A DNA stretch of 6,809 nt from NCBI GenBank assembly GCA_003486725.1, contig DNGD01000195.1, forward strand, positions 6,093 through 12,901, in the 5' to 3' direction. Every line of letters begins with the position of its first letter. The first letter of the stretch is position 1. The stretch comes from Rhodospirillaceae bacterium (GTDB lineage Bacteria > Pseudomonadota > Alphaproteobacteria > UBA9219). The notes below the pieces were generated by a model. That model saw only the letters and a list, made by a program, of their open reading frames with translations, had not been told where the DNA came from and made no database searches. The position numbers and the translations under genes are program-made. Shown one piece after another: positions 4,546-6,809 of the stretch.

Positions 4546-6687
4546 ATGCTTCATGAACGTCTCTTTTCGAGCCCCTCTCTCCAGCCGCACGAGTCATTCC
4601 GCTTTGTCATCGCGGGAAGCGCGGAGGAGCCGCTGTCGCCCGCCTTTACGGTGCCGGACGATTGGAGCCTTGAGGCGGCGCAGTCCTTTCAAGCAGCTGT
4701 GTGCCAAATTGTGCCAGCCTCGCGCCGCGCGATAGAGGAAAACACGACCCCCTCCTGGTTGTGGCAACACAGCGCAAAGGGAGCAGAGACAACGCACGAG
4801 ACATCCGCCATGGATGTCTTTGAGCGCATCGCGGGCGCGGCCACCTATCGCGGCTGGAAAGCCGGTTTCTGGGCCGATGAAAACACCGCCTCCATTTTTT
4901 ACGATGAAGTCCGCGCCGCCCTTGTGACGCGCCGCCTTGTCATCGCGCCGCAAGCGATGGCCACGCTCGGCCTCGACTGGGCCTATGGGATTCCTGCTGC
5001 TGCCGCAGCGTCCAAAGCGCCGCGCGCCCCGCACGCCAAGACGCTTGTGCTGCAAAACGACACGGTCGATACCATTTTGCGCCGCACGCAACCTTTGGCG
5101 CATGAAAAGTGGGAGAGCTTCTTCCAAAACAGTCTGGGCCATCGCACGACGACCATCGCGTTCGCCGACACCATCGCGCAATGGGGCGTTTTAAGCACGC
5201 CCTCCACCGCACCCTCGGCCACGATCAACCTGCTGGCTCTGCGTAAAGAAGACGGCAGCATCGATATCGCCGGCGTCCGTCAGGCCACCAAGCTGGCCGT
5301 GCTGCTTGGCGAGATTTTCTACGCCGACATGACAACACGGGTAACAGAAGAACGCCCGCTTTCCCTTCAGCTGGGCAATCTGGCCGCGCTGTTGATGAGC
5401 CTCTCCCTGCCTTATGACAGCGACGTCGCCCGTGGCACCGCCTCCGCGCTGGCCGCCATTGTGACGGCCACCGCCGCCGCCACTTCCGCGCGTCTGGCCG
5501 AAAAGAACGGCGCTTGCCCCGCCTTCAACGCAAACCGCGAGGCATCTTTGCGCGCGCTGCGCAACCGTCTGCGCGCGACCTTCGATGAAAAGAACGATTA
5601 TGATCGTCTGTCCATCCTGCCCCAGACGTTGAAAATCGACTCCGGCGTGGATCTGATCCTGATCGCCAATGCGCGCTACGCCTCCGAAGAAGCCTTGCAC
5701 CTTGTTCAAAAACACGGGCTGCGCCATTTGCACCTGACCGGTGCGATGACGGACACAAGCGACCTCGCGCCGCTGCTTGATAGCGTCGCGTCAGGTGTGC
5801 TGGCCGAGCAAGCCCTTTGCTGCGATTATGCCGTCGGCGGCGATATGTTTGAGCGCCGCGCGCGCCCTACGCTGCCCCTTGCCCTCGACAAACTGGGTTA
5901 TGCACCGGAAGACAAAGCAGCCATTGTGGATCATGTGGTCGGCTATAAAACGCTGAAAGCCGCGCCCGCCGTCAACCACGCCATCTTGCGCGAAAAAGGC
6001 TTTACCGACGCGCCCCTCGCCCGTCTGGAAGCCGTTTTACCTTTCGTCGATCATTTGCGTTTTGCCTTCACCCCATGGGTGCTGGGCGCAGCGTTTTGCC
6101 GCTCCGTTTTGAAATTAAGCGAAGTGGAAGTTAATGATCCCGCCTTCAATCTTCTGCACAAGCTGGGCTTCTCGACGCAGGACGTGAGGACGGCCAACAA
6201 TTTCTGCTGCGGTCATCGCAGCGTCAAAGGCGTTCTGGAAATCGCGCCCGACCATATTGCGATCTTCGAAACGGCCAAGGACACCGCGCATGAAGCCAGC
6301 CTTCATATGGCCGCCGCCGTGCAAAGCTTTGTGACGGATGAAGTGGCGCTATCGCTTCCCGTGCCCTCTTCCTTCAATGCGCCCGCCCGCGCCGCGCTGG
6401 TTCTTCGCGCTTGGGAACTCGGCATCAAAAGCCTAACCCTCACAATGCTCTCGCCCTTCGGGAAGGAACATCAGGCGCAGGCCATTTCCGCGCAAACGGA
6501 CTTGTCCTCAATCAAACGCAAGACGCCAAGCCTGAAGACCAAGACGTCGATGAGCCGCAAGAAAGTCGCCGTGCTTCAGTCTGCGCCTTCCCTGCGCGGG
6601 ACAAAATCCCGCGCCAGTGCGCAAACCGTCAGCATGAAGCGTGGCGGTAGCGCGTCTGCCGGAAAGCGGACGTTACGCAGTAAATAG
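4546..6687 (+). CDS. NrdJ-like protein: degenerate class II ribonucleotide reductase paralog, probably catalytically inactive
   Basis: A 713-aa protein that follows alphaproteobacterial B12-dependent ribonucleotide reductase NrdJ (about 1200 aa) with matching order of segments: SRRAIEENTTPSWLWQ (59-74), VFERIAGAATYRGWKAGF (91-108), LDWAYGI (143-149), QLGNLAALLM (275-284), LPYDSD (288-293), NREASLRALRNRLRA (330-344), LGYAPED (450-456), APAVNHAILREKGFTD (473-488), NDPAFNLLHKLGFS (530-543) and WELGIK (623-628). Catalytic features are missing: HACFIQ is HAKTLVLQ (Cys to Lys165), the NPCSE motif is STPST (217-221), the later ACNLASL is TINLLAL (Cys to Ile227), PTGT is LTGA (397-400), and roughly 300 core residues between 149 and 217 are reduced to about 70. 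The C-terminal metal-binding region of NrdJ is replaced by a basic tail (about 654-713). The alignment is from memory of the family. No internal stop or frameshift is seen and codon use resembles the neighbours, so the gene appears maintained. A non-catalytic partner or regulator of true NrdJ, or a nucleotide- or cobalamin-sensing role, are guesses. Confidence 0.75.
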   Translation: MLHERLFSSPSLQPHESFRFVIAGSAEEPLSPAFTVPDDWSLEAAQSFQAAVCQIVPASRRAIEENTTPSWLWQHSAKGAETTHETSAMDVFERIAGAATYRGWKAGFWADENTASIFYDEVRAALVTRRLVIAPQAMATLGLDWAYGIPAAAAASKAPRAPHAKTLVLQNDTVDTILRRTQPLAHEKWESFFQNSLGHRTTTIAFADTIAQWGVLSTPSTAPSATINLLALRKEDGSIDIAGVRQATKLAVLLGEIFYADMTTRVTEERPLSLQLGNLAALLMSLSLPYDSDVARGTASALAAIVTATAAATSARLAEKNGACPAFNANREASLRALRNRLRATFDEKNDYDRLSILPQTLKIDSGVDLILIANARYASEEALHLVQKHGLRHLHLTGAMTDTSDLAPLLDSVASGVLAEQALCCDYAVGGDMFERRARPTLPLALDKLGYAPEDKAAIVDHVVGYKTLKAAPAVNHAILREKGFTDAPLARLEAVLPFVDHLRFAFTPWVLGAAFCRSVLKLSEVEVNDPAFNLLHKLGFSTQDVRTANNFCCGHRSVKGVLEIAPDHIAIFETAKDTAHEASLHMAAAVQSFVTDEVALSLPVPSSFNAPARAALVLRAWELGIKSLTLTMLSPFGKEHQAQAISAQTDLSSIKRKTPSLKTKTSMSRKKVAVLQSAPSLRGTKSRASAQTVSMKRGGSASAGKRTLRSK

Positions 6688-6704
6688 CCTTATTTTGTCG
6701 CGGA

Positions 6705-6809
6705 TTACGAGGCTTTGGCAACCGCCGCGCGATACCACCAACCGCACAGCAAGGCCGAGGCGATGATCGCGCTATAGCCCGCACCGGGGAGTCCCGCCAC
6801 AGGGACAAG
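6705..6809 (-). CDS. C-terminal end of a probable membrane protein (cut by right window edge)
   Basis: A minus-strand frame open to the window edge and ending in TAA at 6707-6705. Its 34 visible residues read LVPVAGLPGAGYSAIIASAL then LCGWWYRAAVAKAS. The run GYSAIIASALLCGWWY looks like a final transmembrane helix followed by a short basic cytoplasmic end, consistent with the positive-inside rule. It converges with the NrdJ-like gene, leaving only 17 bases between the two stop codons and no visible terminator. The family cannot be named from this fragment, and a frame this short could be fortuitous, although no plus-strand alternative is evident. Confidence 0.5.
   Translation of the reverse strand, partial: LVPVAGLPGAGYSAIIASALLCGWWYRAAVAKAS

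Noticed and set aside
4594..5181. Minus-strand 195-aa frame inside the NrdJ-like gene
   Set aside because: Shadow of the plus-strand gene, whose frame matches NrdJ segments throughout this interval.
6656..6673. Terminator hairpin at the end of the NrdJ-like gene (GTCTGC...GCGGAC)
   Set aside because: The stem has a wobble pair, lies inside the coding region and is not followed by a T run.

Overview
The window looks like chromosomal DNA of an alphaproteobacterium with moderately high GC. A bacterial NDUFA12-type complex I protein and a DUF2155 protein are largely alphaproteobacterial families, and GANTC (CcrM-type) sites are clustered in the spacers. No lineage below class can be named from the sequence.

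Layout: positions 1-4294 are one minus-strand series of seven genes in three probable transcription units. From right to left: NDUFA12-family protein > MlaD (MCE domain) > DUF2155 (envelope and respiration); then a DUF465/YdcH small protein > RmuC, behind an extended -10 promoter; then, after an unusual 397-bp spacer, peptide deformylase (def) > methionyl-tRNA formyltransferase (fmt, cut by the left edge), the pair that adds and removes the formyl group on initiator methionine. The def/rmuC spacer holds two degenerate ~100-bp direct repeats, promoter-like elements, five GANTC sites within 170 bp and a long-range inverted repeat.

From 4546 to 6687 a large plus-strand gene diverges from NDUFA12. 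Its 713-aa product aligns by eye along most of its length with alphaproteobacterial adenosylcobalamin-dependent (class II) ribonucleotide reductase NrdJ, which is about 1200 aa. It has lost the catalytic N-x-C-x-E motif, the disulfide cysteines and the PTGT loop, much of the catalytic core is missing, and the C-terminal region is replaced by a Lys/Arg/Ser-rich tail. The frame is intact, so it looks like a retained pseudoenzyme rather than a decaying gene. Its leader carries a perfect DnaA box, an inverted repeat and a hairpin that ends on the base before the start codon. This gene and its leader are the strongest candidate for undescribed biology here. The right edge holds the C-terminal end of a probable membrane protein on the minus strand, convergent with the NrdJ-like gene.
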